Source: Eubacterium sp. CAG:251 | GTDB lineage: Bacteria > Bacillota > Clostridia > Oscillospirales > Acutalibacteraceae | Length of the DNA stretch: 64,000 bases | Direction of reading: 5' to 3' | Assembly (NCBI GenBank): GCA_000436835.1 | Contig: FR889161.1 | Span: 184,936-248,935 of the forward strand | Shown: positions 16,762-26,417 of the stretch, in pieces | How positions within the stretch are numbered: position 1 is the first letter of the stretch | Layout of the letters: each line of letters begins with the position of its first letter | Translations under genes and position numbers: made by a program | The notes under the pieces: model-generated | Seen by the model: only the letters and a program-made list of their open reading frames with translations | What the model was told of the DNA's origin: nothing | Database searches by the model: none

Positions 16762-18099
16762 CTATTTATTAAGTTTTACTGATTTTTTATAAACAAAAAG
16801 AGAAATAACGGCAGTGAGAAGTTCGGCAACCCAAAAAGCGTGCCAAACACCGACAGCACCGAAAAATCGGCTTAAAATAAATGCGGCAGGGATAATTATA
16901 ACAATATATCTGCAAAGGGAAATAACAAGCGAAGGAAAGCCTTTACTAAGTCCCTCAAGAGCGCCGCAAGACGTTACAGACACGGCTGACACAACAAAGC
17001 CGGCGCTTATAATTCTTAAAGCGGTTGTACCGAGTTTTACAGTTTCGTCATTATTTGTGAACAGAGAAATAATATTCGAGGGTATTATCAGGCAAATAAC
17101 AGTGCCTACTGCCATAATAGCGGCAATCATAATAAGGACATAAGAATATATTTGGCGCACTCTTTTATGTTCGCCGGCGCCGTAATTATACGCAATAATA
17201 GGCCTCATACCTTGAACAATTCCGTTAGCGGTCAAATAAAGAAAAGTTTGAAGTTTATAATAAACGCCAAGCACAAGAACATAAACCTGTGAAAAAGCGG
17301 CTAAAATAGCATTTAAAGAGGAAATAAGAAGAGACGGCAGAGCAAGATTTAAAATAGCAGGAATGCCGATTGAATAAAGCTTTTTAACCATATATGAAGT
17401 GAGCCGTACATATTTACGTTCTACCTTAACACTTGAAGGATTTAAAATATAATAAATAACATAAATAATAAATGTAACGCATTGACCGAGGCCTGTAGCA
17501 AGTGCGGCACCTTTAATGCCCATTTTTGGCATAAATCCGATACCGAAAATCATAATCGGGTCTAAAATAATATTTGTTATACAACCTACCATTAAACCGA
17601 CCATTGTTATTTTCATATTACCGACTGCCTGAAAAAGCTTTTCAAAAAAAAGATTAAGACTGTTAATAATCGTGAATAAAAAAACAATATTACAATACTG
17701 AACACCGAGAGAAATCACATTTTCGTCTTTTGTAAAGGCAGATAAAAACGGTTTCATAATAAAAATACACGAAACGGTAAGAACAACACCATGAATTAAC
17801 GAAAGCAAAAGACCTTGGGTTGCAGCGTCGTTTGCTTTATCTCTATCCCCTGCACCGAGGTGAAAAGCAATAACAGCATTAATGCCAACGCCGAAGCCAA
17901 TTGCAACAGCATTAATAAAGTTTTGAACCGGATAAACAAGTGAAAGTGCAGTCATGGCATTTTCACTGATTTTAGCGACAAAGTAGCTGTCAACAATATT
18001 ATAAAGCGAATTTACGCACATAGAAATAACCATAGGAAGTGCCATTGAAATAATGAGCGGCAAAACAGGTTTTTCTTTCATAAAAGTTTCGTTTTTCAT
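16762..18099 (-). CDS. MATE-family exporter with hairpin leader
   Basis: A 445-residue, 12-span exporter: ALPMVISMCVNSLYNIVDSY is the first-half MATE motif, and IGIPAILNLALPSLLISSLN the second-half repeat. The start at 18099 is chosen because GAGAGGAG lies five bases upstream; longer ORF forms run into the leader. A consensus promoter (18216-18243) is about 110 bases upstream, leaving an untranslated leader with a strong hairpin (18138-18163), which suggests attenuation control, as seen for drug-inducible exporters. It lies directly downstream of another MATE gene but has its own promoter. Confidence 0.92.
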   Translation of the reverse strand: MKNETFMKEKPVLPLIISMALPMVISMCVNSLYNIVDSYFVAKISENAMTALSLVYPVQNFINAVAIGFGVGINAVIAFHLGAGDRDKANDAATQGLLLSLIHGVVLTVSCIFIMKPFLSAFTKDENVISLGVQYCNIVFLFTIINSLNLFFEKLFQAVGNMKITMVGLMVGCITNIILDPIMIFGIGFMPKMGIKGAALATGLGQCVTFIIYVIYYILNPSSVKVERKYVRLTSYMVKKLYSIGIPAILNLALPSLLISSLNAILAAFSQVYVLVLGVYYKLQTFLYLTANGIVQGMRPIIAYNYGAGEHKRVRQIYSYVLIMIAAIMAVGTVICLIIPSNIISLFTNNDETVKLGTTALRIISAGFVVSAVSVTSCGALEGLSKGFPSLVISLCRYIVIIIPAAFILSRFFGAVGVWHAFWVAELLTAVISLFVYKKSVKLNK

Positions 18100-18137
18100 A
18101 AATACTCCTCTCGTTCTTAAAATTAGGCATAAAATAA

Positions 18138-18163
18138 GCCACGCAGCCAAAAGACTGCATGGC
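18138..18163 (-). promoter_or_regulatory. Leader hairpin before the MATE gene, possible attenuator
   Basis: On the minus strand GCCATGCAG pairs with CTGCGTGGC (one G-U) around a TCTTTTGG loop, followed by TTATTTTAT. It sits midway between promoter and ribosome site. A short frame opening at a GTG at 18199 runs through the hairpin (MWIFPDLLRHLFAMQSFGC...) but has no ribosome site. Confidence 0.45.
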
Positions 18164-18215
18164 GAAAAGGTGACGTAATAAGTCAGGAAAAATCCACACT
18201 TGTTTTCGTGAAGTT

Positions 18216-18243
18216 ATTATAACATAAGAAACAATAAAGTCAA
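18216..18243 (-). promoter_or_regulatory. Promoter of the 16762-18099 MATE gene
   Basis: Minus strand TTGACT (18238-18243), 16-bp spacer, TATAAT (18216-18221). It starts three bases beyond the stop codon of the upstream MATE gene. Confidence 0.75.
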
Positions 18244-18246
18244 TAT

Positions 18247-19629
18247 TTATTTTTTTAAATTCATTTGTTCATGAGGTAGCCACTTGCCGAATTTGGTATA
18301 AAGTGCCATAAGAACAGCGCCGACAACCCAAGAAATAGGATAAAGAATAAATACACCGTCAATGGTTGAATAAAACGGTAATGCAAATTTAATCCAAAAA
18401 ATACGGAAAACGCACATTGAGAAAAGCAAAATAAGCATCGGAGGAACGCCCTTTCCTGCACCTCTTACTGTTCCAGCAAGGGTATTCAAAATACCTAAGA
18501 TGAAATAGAATGGGCAAAAATACTTCATAGCAAGCTGACCGTATTTGATTACCTCTTCATTATGAGTGAATAAACCTAAAACCTGATGAGAACTTAAAAG
18601 AAGAACTGTACCGATAAATACAGTATAAATCAGTACCATTGCAAGCGCCGAGTACATACCTTTCTTAACTCTGTCAAGCTTATGTGCGCCGACGTTTTGA
18701 CCTGTAAACGTTGTTCCTGCCATACTTATGCTTAATACCGGAAGAATATTAAAGCCGTCGATTTTTAAATAAGCCGCATAGCCTGCCATAGCCGTTGCGC
18801 CATACATATTTACGCTCGACTGAACAAGTACATTTGAAAAAGATATAACCATATTTTGAATAGCAGTCGGCAAACCTATTTTTATAATTTTAAAGGCGAT
18901 ATCTTTATTTATCTTAAGTTCTTTTATGCAAAGCTTGTAATCAGATTTAACTCTAAACAGATAACCGAGTGCAAGAACGCATGAAAGAGCCTGACTGATA
19001 TCCGTTGCAATAGCCGCACCCATAACACCAAGCTTAAACACCTTAATCAAAAGTAAGTCAAGAATAATATTTGTTACCGACGCAACAGCAAGATAAACAA
19101 GCGGTTTTCTTGAGTTTCCTGCCGCATTCAATATACCTGTAGCCATATTATAAATTACGTTAAAAATGAGACCGCCGCAATAAATTTGAAGATAAAGTGA
19201 CGATGATTTTAAAACCTCTTTCGGGGTTTTCATCAAAACAAGAAGTGACGGACTTAAAAATACACCGAGAAGAGTTAATATTATGCCTAAAATAATTGCT
19301 ATACACATTGATGTATGAACAGATATTTTAATCTGTTGCTTCCTATTTGCGCCGAGATATTGCGACACAACAACACCCGCACCGACAGCAGCACCCTGCG
19401 CAAAAGCAATAATCAAATTTATAAGAGCGGTACCCGCACCTACTGCGGCAAGACCGTTACTGCCTACAAAGTTGCCTACTATAATTGAATCGGCTGTGTT
19501 ATACATTTGCTGAAGGAGATTTCCCAAAATAAGAGGTATAGAAAATACAATAAGAAGCTTCCAAATATTTCCGTCAGTCATCAAAAGAGTAGTTTTGTCT
19601 TTTTTAGTTTTTGCTGTATCTTCCTGCAA
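18247..19629 (-). CDS. MATE-family exporter
   Basis: A 460-residue, 12-span membrane protein of the MATE superfamily with LLIVFSIPLILGNLLQQMYN (first repeat) and IGLPTAIQNMVISFSNVLVQ (second repeat). I take the TTG start at 19629 because AAAGGAAAG lies about nine bases upstream, while the in-frame ATG 16 codons later has no ribosome site. It has its own promoter (19673-19701). The export substrate is unknown; it is a different subtype from the two other MATE proteins here. Confidence 0.92.
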   Translation of the reverse strand: MQEDTAKTKKDKTTLLMTDGNIWKLLIVFSIPLILGNLLQQMYNTADSIIVGNFVGSNGLAAVGAGTALINLIIAFAQGAAVGAGVVVSQYLGANRKQQIKISVHTSMCIAIILGIILTLLGVFLSPSLLVLMKTPKEVLKSSSLYLQIYCGGLIFNVIYNMATGILNAAGNSRKPLVYLAVASVTNIILDLLLIKVFKLGVMGAAIATDISQALSCVLALGYLFRVKSDYKLCIKELKINKDIAFKIIKIGLPTAIQNMVISFSNVLVQSSVNMYGATAMAGYAAYLKIDGFNILPVLSISMAGTTFTGQNVGAHKLDRVKKGMYSALAMVLIYTVFIGTVLLLSSHQVLGLFTHNEEVIKYGQLAMKYFCPFYFILGILNTLAGTVRGAGKGVPPMLILLFSMCVFRIFWIKFALPFYSTIDGVFILYPISWVVGAVLMALYTKFGKWLPHEQMNLKK

Positions 19630-19672
19630 AAAAATCGCTTTCCTTTCATATATCTCAAATCAACTGTATTGT

Positions 19673-19701
19673 ATTATAGTAAAGTGAAATAACATTGTCA
19701 A
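19673..19701 (-). promoter_or_regulatory. Promoter of the 18247-19629 MATE gene
   Basis: Minus strand TTGACA (19696-19701), 17-bp spacer, TATAAT (19673-19678): a perfect sigma-A consensus. Confidence 0.8.
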
Positions 19702-19713
19702 TAGATAATAAAG

Positions 19714-19740
19714 TAAAAAGTCGATGCATATGCACCGACT
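19714..19740 (-). terminator. Terminator after the AlkD-like gene
   Basis: Minus strand AGTCGGTGCAT pairs with ATGCATCGACT (19719-19740, one G-U) and is followed by TTTTT. Confidence 0.8.
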
Positions 19741-20410
19741 ATTTTTTTATTTTAAGCGTTTTTAAATATGTCTTATCTTCATTTGAAATTCTAAAGGACT
19801 CGCATATTTTTTGAATGGTTTTATTATGAACCCAAGGAGATAATTTTTTATTTATAATAATATCGTTTATCTTATCCTTAAAATCAACATAAGCATCAGC
19901 TAAGGTCCAGGCAATCGCCATATTAATATAATATTCTTCCCTATTAATTGATAAAAGAATATTTAATACTTTGTCAATATATTCTTCATTAAGAAAATAA
20001 TCAAGCATCATAACGCACATAAAGCGTACTTCATACTCACTGCCGTTTTTATATTTAAGAATATATTTAAAAACTTCGTCAAGATTTTTAAGAGTGAATT
20101 TATAGGTTGCCGCACAACAATCGCAAATTGCCCAATTATCAATAAGCGGCACAAATTCATCAAGAAGTGAAAGTCTTTGCTTTAAACTCAATTTCCTATT
20201 ATATTCAATAACCATACCTTTTACCATTTTTTCCTCATAATAAAAGGTATCTGCAAAAGCTTTTTCCTTTGCCGATGCTTTAGCAATTTTTCTGATATTA
20301 GGCAATCTCACGCCGATTATCTTATCTCTGTCAATATTAGGAATAAGTTTAGAATGAAAGTCGCCGTATTTTTCGTCTTGATTTTTAAAAAGTTCTTCTC
20401 TTACATTCAT
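19739..20410 (-). CDS. DNA alkylation repair protein, AlkD-like HEAT-repeat family
   Basis: AlkD-type glycosylases remove N3- and N7-alkylated purines without base flipping, using an all-helical HEAT-like fold. The 223-residue protein is all helix, with the family motifs GVRLPNIRKIAK, PLIDNWAICD (with the conserved Trp-Asp pair) and AIAWTLADAYV. The start at 20410 follows GGTGAT; an ATG eight codons upstream overlaps the stop of the preceding gene and cannot be excluded. It is downstream of the degenerate PTS gene (about 23-base gap) and likely co-transcribed. Confidence 0.85.
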   Translation of the reverse strand: MNVREELFKNQDEKYGDFHSKLIPNIDRDKIIGVRLPNIRKIAKASAKEKAFADTFYYEEKMVKGMVIEYNRKLSLKQRLSLLDEFVPLIDNWAICDCCAATYKFTLKNLDEVFKYILKYKNGSEYEVRFMCVMMLDYFLNEEYIDKVLNILLSINREEYYINMAIAWTLADAYVDFKDKINDIIINKKLSPWVHNKTIQKICESFRISNEDKTYLKTLKIKK

Positions 20411-20433
20411 AATATCACCGAGGATATTATACA

Positions 20434-21672
20434 TTAATCAAAATATTCTTTCAAGTTATCAACAATATCCTTTTCAATCTTAATGATATTTTCTTTTATT
20501 TCGCAATCAAGACTGATTTCATCAACAAGTTTAGGATTTCTAACCTCAATAGACGTATCACTAAATCTTATTATATTTTGAACACCGCCGAGGGCAGACA
20601 CCGTATTTTTAAGATTTTTAGGAATATAGATATTTAAAAGTGAGCTGATACCGTATTTTTCATAAAAATACTTAGTTACAAAATATCCGATAGCGGTAAA
20701 CACAATACCAAGAGTTATAAGATAAACATACTTATCGGCATTAATGAATATTTCAATAATACCGCCTCCGAAGCAAAAACCGACAGAAATTTTAACAATT
20801 GAAGCACAAAAATAACCAAGCGAAGAAATAACACAAAGGCTTAAAAATAAATAAGGACTTTCCAAAAAAACGAAAAACATAAAAAGAGTGACATTACCAC
20901 AAAGAATTGAAGAAGCAACAATTATGCAAAGCACTGCTTTTTCAATGCCTTTTAATTCTTTAATTAGCGACGAGAATACACCGATAATCAAAAATATTAA
21001 ATAAGAATGACCCGATAGATAGGTAATAACCGCTTGAGAATTGATGTTATTTTTAAAAATATTAATTGCTCCGCTTACAATTGAATTATTATTGATAACC
21101 TGTGTTGAACCAAAGCTTTTATAATAAAACATATTTTCAAAGCTTGAAAAATCAAGTGGGGAAAGAAACGTATTAACAAAGCCGAACATTGCTGATGAAA
21201 TATTCCCCTTATTTGAAACAAATGAGGAAATACCCATAATTAAATTATTATAAACGTCATACAAATAAGTACACAAAACCGCAAAAATAAGCGTTGACGA
21301 CAAAAGCAACAACGAAGCGGTAACAAAGTTCAGATTTTTGTAACAATAGTAAGCTAAAAGAGAGATTAAAACAGCAAAAAAATATGATTTAGACTGCGTA
21401 AATACAGAGTAGAAAACAAATGTGCAAAATAAAGTAAACAATGCTTTAAAGGTTTTTCTGCCGTCAATCAAATAAAATGTTGTAAAAAAAGAAATGGCAA
21501 GAGGAGCAAAAAATGCAAGACAGGAGGATAGATTTTTAAATGAAATAATTTCGTTGCTCGTTTTAAACGCAAGAAAATCAAAAAATGCTTTAAATGCAAA
21601 AATAATTGAAGTTATTCCCAACGAGATAAGCATTGCATTTTTAAGCTTATTAAAATAATTATAAATATTCAT
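20434..21672 (-). CDS. Degenerate PTS EIIC-like membrane protein with EIIB remnant
   Basis: A 412-residue protein with about ten hydrophobic segments that follows the order of glucose/N-acetylglucosamine-type PTS permeases (EIIC), then a short C-terminal region starting SALGGVQNI that matches the beginning of EIIB (ALGGxxNI). The EIIB phosphorylation cysteine, normally in a CxTRLR motif, is absent: the region reads FSDTSIEVRNPKLVD and looks shortened. The GITEPIEF signature of EIIC is also replaced by GNVTLFMFFVFLESP. It therefore cannot do normal phosphotransfer and may be a sensor or vestigial transporter. The start at 21672 is preferred; an upstream TTG lies inside the radC terminator. Its family assignment is tentative. 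Confidence 0.6.
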   Translation of the reverse strand: MNIYNYFNKLKNAMLISLGITSIIFAFKAFFDFLAFKTSNEIISFKNLSSCLAFFAPLAISFFTTFYLIDGRKTFKALFTLFCTFVFYSVFTQSKSYFFAVLISLLAYYCYKNLNFVTASLLLLSSTLIFAVLCTYLYDVYNNLIMGISSFVSNKGNISSAMFGFVNTFLSPLDFSSFENMFYYKSFGSTQVINNNSIVSGAINIFKNNINSQAVITYLSGHSYLIFLIIGVFSSLIKELKGIEKAVLCIIVASSILCGNVTLFMFFVFLESPYLFLSLCVISSLGYFCASIVKISVGFCFGGGIIEIFINADKYVYLITLGIVFTAIGYFVTKYFYEKYGISSLLNIYIPKNLKNTVSALGGVQNIIRFSDTSIEVRNPKLVDEISLDCEIKENIIKIEKDIVDNLKEYFD

Positions 21673-21696
21673 ACATCTATTATTACCAAAATATGA

Positions 21697-21732
21697 AAAA
21701 ATAAACCGGAGCAAGAATAAATTCCTGCTCCG
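21697..21732 (-). terminator. Terminator after radC
   Basis: CGGAGCAGGAAT/ATTCTTGCTCCG (21707-21732, one mismatch) is followed on the minus strand by TTTATTTTTT. Confidence 0.8.
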
Positions 21733-21738
21733 TTAAAT

Positions 21739-22573
21739 TTACCATTCATCCTGCATAAAACACATACGCAGTGAGAAAGGTTCATCATTTCCGATAATAA
21801 TATGGTCGATAAAATTAATATCAACATTTTTAAGCACCTTGTCAATAGAAACAGAAAAGTTCAAGTCTGCATCAGACGCTTTGCTTGAACCGTTGGGGTG
21901 ATTATGCGTAAAAAGCACACCGGATGCTTTGTCGATTATTGCAGCTTCAAGAATTTCACGTGTATTCGACGGTGCAGTATTTGCATTACCCTCTCCTATC
22001 AAATGGATATTAATAATTGAGCCGTCGTTATTGAGTGTAATCATATACAACTTTTCAACTTTTTCATATTTGAACAAATTACTGCAATAAGCTATTGCTT
22101 CTGAAGAACAATTCAAATTATCAACATTTTTATTTCTGTTATTCGCAACTCTTTTATTAAGTTCAACTACCATTTTAATGCCTACGGCAGCAGATTGACC
22201 GATACCATTTACCGTCATAAGTTGATTAGCGTCTGCATTTAGGACTCCCTCAAGCGAGCCGAAGCGATTTATTAACGCATACGTAAGTTCCTTAACATCC
22301 TTTTGAGGAATTATAATTGACAAAAATAGTTCAAGCAAATTATGGTCGGGAGCATTTTGCATTCCTCCGGCAAGATAAACTTCTCTCATTCTCTGCCTAT
22401 GACCGTTTCTGCTAAGCTTTGGGGTTGTTTGATTCAACAGAAACGTTGTTGAAATCCTTTGCAGGGAAATTTTTATCAAGCGAATTTTGATAATATTTAT
22501 TTGTAAATTTATCTTTATCGTTATAATCACACAATGCACTGCCGAAATCGAATTTCGACATATCAAATTTCAT
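21739..22573 (-). CDS. radC: RadC-family JAB1/MPN protein, reading frame interrupted by a +1 shift
   Basis: The main frame carries GHRQRMREVYLAGG, a helix-hairpin-helix segment (LMTVNGIGQSAAVGIK) and the MPN+ metal motif THNHPNGSSKASDAD of RadC proteins, whose real activity is unclear. That frame has no credible start codon or ribosome site. A second frame starting at ATG 22573 (MKFDMSKFDFGSALCD...) has normal codon use and runs to a TAG at 22412-22414; it joins the RadC frame smoothly (NNPK-LSRNGHRQ) if one base is dropped from the C4 run at 22421-22424. So the gene is probably 21739-22573 with a one-base insertion or slippage site. It overlaps nothing upstream and follows DUF6171 by 17 bases. 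Confidence 0.8.
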
Positions 22574-22590
22574 AGTATCACTTACTCTTT

Positions 22591-22842
22591 TCACCAAGTT
22601 TTATTGTTAAAATCTGCACAATGTTTATCATTAAACGCAGCACGAACTTCCACATAACAGCCGCATTTAAGGCACATACCCGAAATAAGGAAGTCGCATT
22701 TCTTGCACTTTTCAAGCCTTAATTTATAATTTTTCATATCTGTTTTTAAAGACGGGTCAATATTATCAAGATATTCTTTTATTGTATTATAAGATTTATT
22801 TTCCCCTGCCTCTAAAAGCAAACATTTTTTACATTTTTTCAT
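22591..22842 (-). CDS. Small cysteine-rich protein of the DUF6171 type
   Basis: An 83-residue protein with a CKKC pair at the N-terminus, a charged helical centre (TIKEYLDNIDPSLKTD) and a C-terminal cluster CKKCDFLISGMCLKCGC plus a final HCADF, likely binding one or two zinc or Fe-S centres. It matches my memory of DUF6171, common in Clostridia, function unknown. Its start overlaps the stop of the GH51 gene by one base, so they are translated from one message, and radC follows. Confidence 0.8.
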   Translation of the reverse strand: MKKCKKCLLLEAGENKSYNTIKEYLDNIDPSLKTDMKNYKLRLEKCKKCDFLISGMCLKCGCYVEVRAAFNDKHCADFNNKTW

Positions 22843-24326
22843 TATTCAATAACAAATTTAACGACACTGCACGCAGGAAGCGTTGCAGTAAAGCCGTCCT
22901 TTAATTGCCTGAAATCATAAAAATCTTTTATTTCAACAGTATTTGTGTTTTCAAAATCATTTTTATCATGAATATCACCGTTTAGAACATACGCTTTTAT
23001 ATTCTTAACTTTTCTATCAGCTATTTGGCATTTGATTTTAGCTGACTTTTTATCGGCAACATTTACAACTGTTGAATAAATAATATCATTTTCATCAATT
23101 GAGGCAGATTCAATAAGCTGAGGACAAGAACGTTTCGCCTCTTTAGAATCAATTTTATCAGTTGTAATAAACGAACCTAAAAGCATATTATTTTGATGTT
23201 CTTTAAACATTTTAAAAACATAATATGTTGGAGTAAGCACCATCTTTTTGGCATCTGTTAAAATCATTGCCTGCAAAACATTAACGGTTTGAGCGATATT
23301 TGCCATCATTATCCTATCGCTGTGCTTATTAAATATATTAAGCGTTAATGCGGCAACCATAGCATCACGCATTGTGTTTTGCTGATATAAAAATCCCGGA
23401 TTTGTACCAGGCTCAACATCGTACCAAGTACCCCATTCATCAACAACAAGATTAACCCATTGCTGAGGATTGACGCTGTTCATAACAGAAATATGATTAT
23501 TTATAAGTTCTTCAATTCTGTAAGCCTTTGCAAGAGTTTTATAATATTCCTTAGTATCAAACTCTGTTGCAGAGCCTTTATGCTCCCATGTATCACCGGG
23601 AATTGTATAATAATGAAGTGAAATACCCTGAGCATGGTGCTTAACCTTGTCCATTACCTCTCTTGTCCAGTGATAATCATCAACGTTAGGTCCGCAGGCA
23701 ATACGCTTTATTTTATTATTGCTGTTATAATCACGAACGTATGTATTATATCTCTTATAAAGACAGCCGTAATATTCAGGGTCCATATTACCGCCGCAGC
23801 CCCACGACTCGTTACCGACGCCGAAGTAGTTGATTTTCCAAGGTTTTTCACTGCCGTTTTGCTTTCTAAGCTCAGCCATTGGAGAAACGCCGTCAAATGT
23901 CATATATTCAACCCATTCGTTCATTTCCTTAACCGAACCGGAACCTACATTGCCATTAATGTATGTGTCACAGCCGAGCTGACGGCAAAGTTCAAAATAT
24001 TCATGAGTTCCGAAAGAATTATCCTCAACAACACCGCCCCAATGGGTATTAATCATTTTTTTACGATTTGCTTTATCGCCAATTCCGTCCTTCCAATGGT
24101 ATTCATCGGCAAAACAACCGCCGGGCCAACGAAGAACAGGGATACCCATATCCTTTAACGCATTAACAACGTCAATTCTCATACCGTTTACATTAGGAAT
24201 TTTTGAGTTTTCACCGACATATATGCCCTCATATATGCACCTGCCCAAATGCTCAGCAAAGTGGCCGTAAATATCCTTATTAATCTTGCTGATTTTATGA
24301 TTTGGGTTAATTAAATATTTATCCAT
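22842..24326 (-). CDS. Alpha-L-arabinofuranosidase, glycoside hydrolase family 51
   Basis: Releases alpha-L-arabinose from arabinan or arabinoxylan oligosaccharides by a retaining mechanism. GH51 hallmarks: [17 protein letters not shown] at the N-terminus, [13 protein letters not shown], the acid/base in GVGNESWG (near residue 173) and the nucleophile in VDEWGTWYD (near 294). No signal peptide, so cytoplasmic. The start at 24326 has AGGAG five bases upstream. 494 residues is typical. It pairs functionally with the GH127 beta-arabinosidase at 4904-6829; no transporter or araABD genes are in the window. Confidence 0.95.
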   Translation of the reverse strand: MDKYLINPNHKISKINKDIYGHFAEHLGRCIYEGIYVGENSKIPNVNGMRIDVVNALKDMGIPVLRWPGGCFADEYHWKDGIGDKANRKKMINTHWGGVVEDNSFGTHEYFELCRQLGCDTYINGNVGSGSVKEMNEWVEYMTFDGVSPMAELRKQNGSEKPWKINYFGVGNESWGCGGNMDPEYYGCLYKRYNTYVRDYNSNNKIKRIACGPNVDDYHWTREVMDKVKHHAQGISLHYYTIPGDTWEHKGSATEFDTKEYYKTLAKAYRIEELINNHISVMNSVNPQQWVNLVVDEWGTWYDVEPGTNPGFLYQQNTMRDAMVAALTLNIFNKHSDRIMMANIAQTVNVLQAMILTDAKKMVLTPTYYVFKMFKEHQNNMLLGSFITTDKIDSKEAKRSCPQLIESASIDENDIIYSTVVNVADKKSAKIKCQIADRKVKNIKAYVLNGDIHDKNDFENTNTVEIKDFYDFRQLKDGFTATLPACSVVKFVIE

Positions 24327-24400
24327 ACCTACTCCTAAAAACAATTATATTAATGAAAATATCACATCATATCAGATTTGTCAATAATTTACATAAAATA

Positions 24401-24429
24401 TTGACAACAAATATAAATGCGATTATCAT
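24401..24429 (+). promoter_or_regulatory. Promoter of the aminopeptidase gene
   Basis: TTGACA (24401-24406), 17-bp spacer, TATCAT (24424-24429), about 24 bases upstream of the start codon. Confidence 0.7.
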
Positions 24430-24452
24430 TAATAGGAAAGCAGGTATTAAAA

Positions 24453-25529
24453 ATGTATATAAATATTGAAAAGACAACAAAATTAATTCAAGAAAAAGGG
24501 TGCGACGCAGTTATACTTTTTAATGAGAGTAATATGCACTATATTTGCTCTTTTTCACCGAGTGAAGGCGTTATAATAATCACAAAAAGCGGCAACAGTT
24601 ACCATATTGTTGACTCACGATACACTGAAACGGCTCAAATTCACGCTCAAAAAACAGGATTAAAGGTAATAGAAATCAAAAATTCATTTTTAAACGAGGT
24701 AAATGATATCGTAAACAAAGAAAATATCAAAAGACTTCTTTTTGAAAATGAAACAATATCACTTGCGCAATATAATTCATACGCAAAAAAACTCAACAAC
24801 ACAGAATTTGTTGAGTTAAATCACGATTTTATGCTTATGAGAAACAAAAAAGAAGCATTTGAAATCGAGCTTATGAAAAAAGCAAATAATATTGCCGAAA
24901 AATCATTTTTAGAGCTTTTAAATGAAGTGAAAATAGGCAAAACAGAAAAAGAACTTGCTGCCTTATTTGATTACATTATGGCAAGAAACGGTTCTGACGG
25001 AGTAAGCTTTGACACAATTTTATTAACGGGCACTCATACATCTATGCCTCACGGTGTACCAAGTGATAAAAAAATCAAAGACGGTGATTTTGTGCTCTTT
25101 GATTTTGGTGCAACGTACCAAGGATATCATTCAGATATGACAAGAACAATTGCGATTGGTAACATAACAGATGAAATGAAAGAAGCATATGACCTTGTAT
25201 TAAAAGCTCAGCTTGCCGGAATAAAAGCACTTAAAGCAGGAGAAAAATGTGCCGATGTTTACCAAGCCGCTTATGACGTGCTAAACGAAAAGGATATGGG
25301 AAAATATTTCCGCCACAGCTTAGGTCACGGAGTAGGACTTGACATTCACGAGGGATATAATGCCTCGCCAAAAAGTAATGACAAGTTTGAAGTCGGAAAC
25401 GTAACTTCGATTGAGCCGGGAATTTATATACCTGACAAATTCGGAATACGAATTGAGGATTTACTTTATATTTCTCCGAGAGGAAGAGAAAATCTTTCAA
25501 AAGTAACTAAAAAATTAATCATCTTATAA
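24453..25529 (+). CDS. Xaa-Pro peptidase (M24B, aminopeptidase P/prolidase family)
   Basis: Cleaves N-terminal residues preceding proline, or Xaa-Pro dipeptides, with two metal ions. The C-terminal pita-bread fold shows all metal ligands: DFGATYQGYHSDMTRT (two Asp), GHGVGLDIHE (His), EPGIYIP (Glu) and GIRIEDL (Glu). The N-terminal ~125 residues are the creatinase-like domain. 358 residues is family length. The start at 24453 is the first ATG after an AGGT site; a 12-codon extension upstream falls on the promoter. It is transcribed from its own promoter, away from GH51. Confidence 0.92.
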   Translation: MYINIEKTTKLIQEKGCDAVILFNESNMHYICSFSPSEGVIIITKSGNSYHIVDSRYTETAQIHAQKTGLKVIEIKNSFLNEVNDIVNKENIKRLLFENETISLAQYNSYAKKLNNTEFVELNHDFMLMRNKKEAFEIELMKKANNIAEKSFLELLNEVKIGKTEKELAALFDYIMARNGSDGVSFDTILLTGTHTSMPHGVPSDKKIKDGDFVLFDFGATYQGYHSDMTRTIAIGNITDEMKEAYDLVLKAQLAGIKALKAGEKCADVYQAAYDVLNEKDMGKYFRHSLGHGVGLDIHEGYNASPKSNDKFEVGNVTSIEPGIYIPDKFGIRIEDLLYISPRGRENLSKVTKKLIIL

Positions 25530-25687
25530 GTTATAAAAACTAAATGTGTTACTCTTACAAAAGTTCTATGCTTTTCAATTTTTATAATCTTTTTATCGAG
25601 GAAAATAATCATACCGAGTGAGATTATTCCGATAATTAAATAAAACAGTACACACGGATAGCCGCCGATTATAAAGCCGATTATCTT
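25530..25687 (-). pseudogene. Probable remnant of a membrane-protein gene
   Basis: The spacer between the convergent peptidase and pyrophosphatase genes keeps an open minus-strand frame that reads like a membrane protein (KIIGFIIGGYPCVLFYL, then IISLGMIIFLDKKIIKI). It has an in-frame stop at 25688-25690 and no start codon or ribosome site, so it is probably the decayed inner part of a gene. The family is not recognisable. Confidence 0.35.
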
Positions 25688-25695
25688 TTAAAAGC

Positions 25696-25721
25696 AAAAA
25701 AGAGGCAGGAAAGCCTGCCTC
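25696..25721 (-). terminator. Terminator of the pyrophosphatase gene
   Basis: Perfect stem GAGGCAGG/CCTGCCTC with a four-base loop (25702-25721), followed on the minus strand by six T. Confidence 0.9.
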
Positions 25722-25744
25722 AAATAGATATAAATAAATTTTGA

Positions 25745-26278
<534 letters not shown>

Positions 26279-26350
26279 ATACATTTTCCTTTCTAATTGA
26301 TTTATTTTATTTTATCATAATTTATTAAATAAGTAAATATGCAAAAAATG

Positions 26351-26376
26351 AATATTTGTTGAAAGTAGCAAATATT
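26351..26376. promoter_or_regulatory. Inverted repeat over the fumC promoter
   Basis: AATATTTG (26351-26358) and CAAATATT (26369-26376) form a perfect dyad with a 10-base spacer that overlaps the -35 element of fumC, a position expected for a repressor operator. The binding protein is unknown. Confidence 0.4.
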
Positions 26377-26387
26377 TAGTGTATATT
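26359..26387 (+). promoter_or_regulatory. fumC promoter
   Basis: TTGAAA (26359-26364), 17-bp spacer, TATATT (26382-26387), about 30 bases before the start codon. Confidence 0.6.
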
Positions 26388-26417
26388 ATTATAAGACTTA
26401 TTCGGAGGTATAAATTT

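Noticed and set aside
17999..18199. 66-residue minus-strand frame through the MATE leader as a real protein
   Set aside because: It lacks a ribosome site and its second half is an out-of-frame reading of the MATE gene; only its first part is of interest as a possible leader peptide.
6834..19629. Three MATE genes as a recent tandem amplification
   Set aside because: The proteins differ clearly in sequence and subtype, so they are not recent copies of one gene.
22412..22597. Possible separate small gene upstream of radC
   Set aside because: It joins the RadC frame smoothly at a C4 run and the RadC core has no start of its own, so I treat both as one shifted gene.
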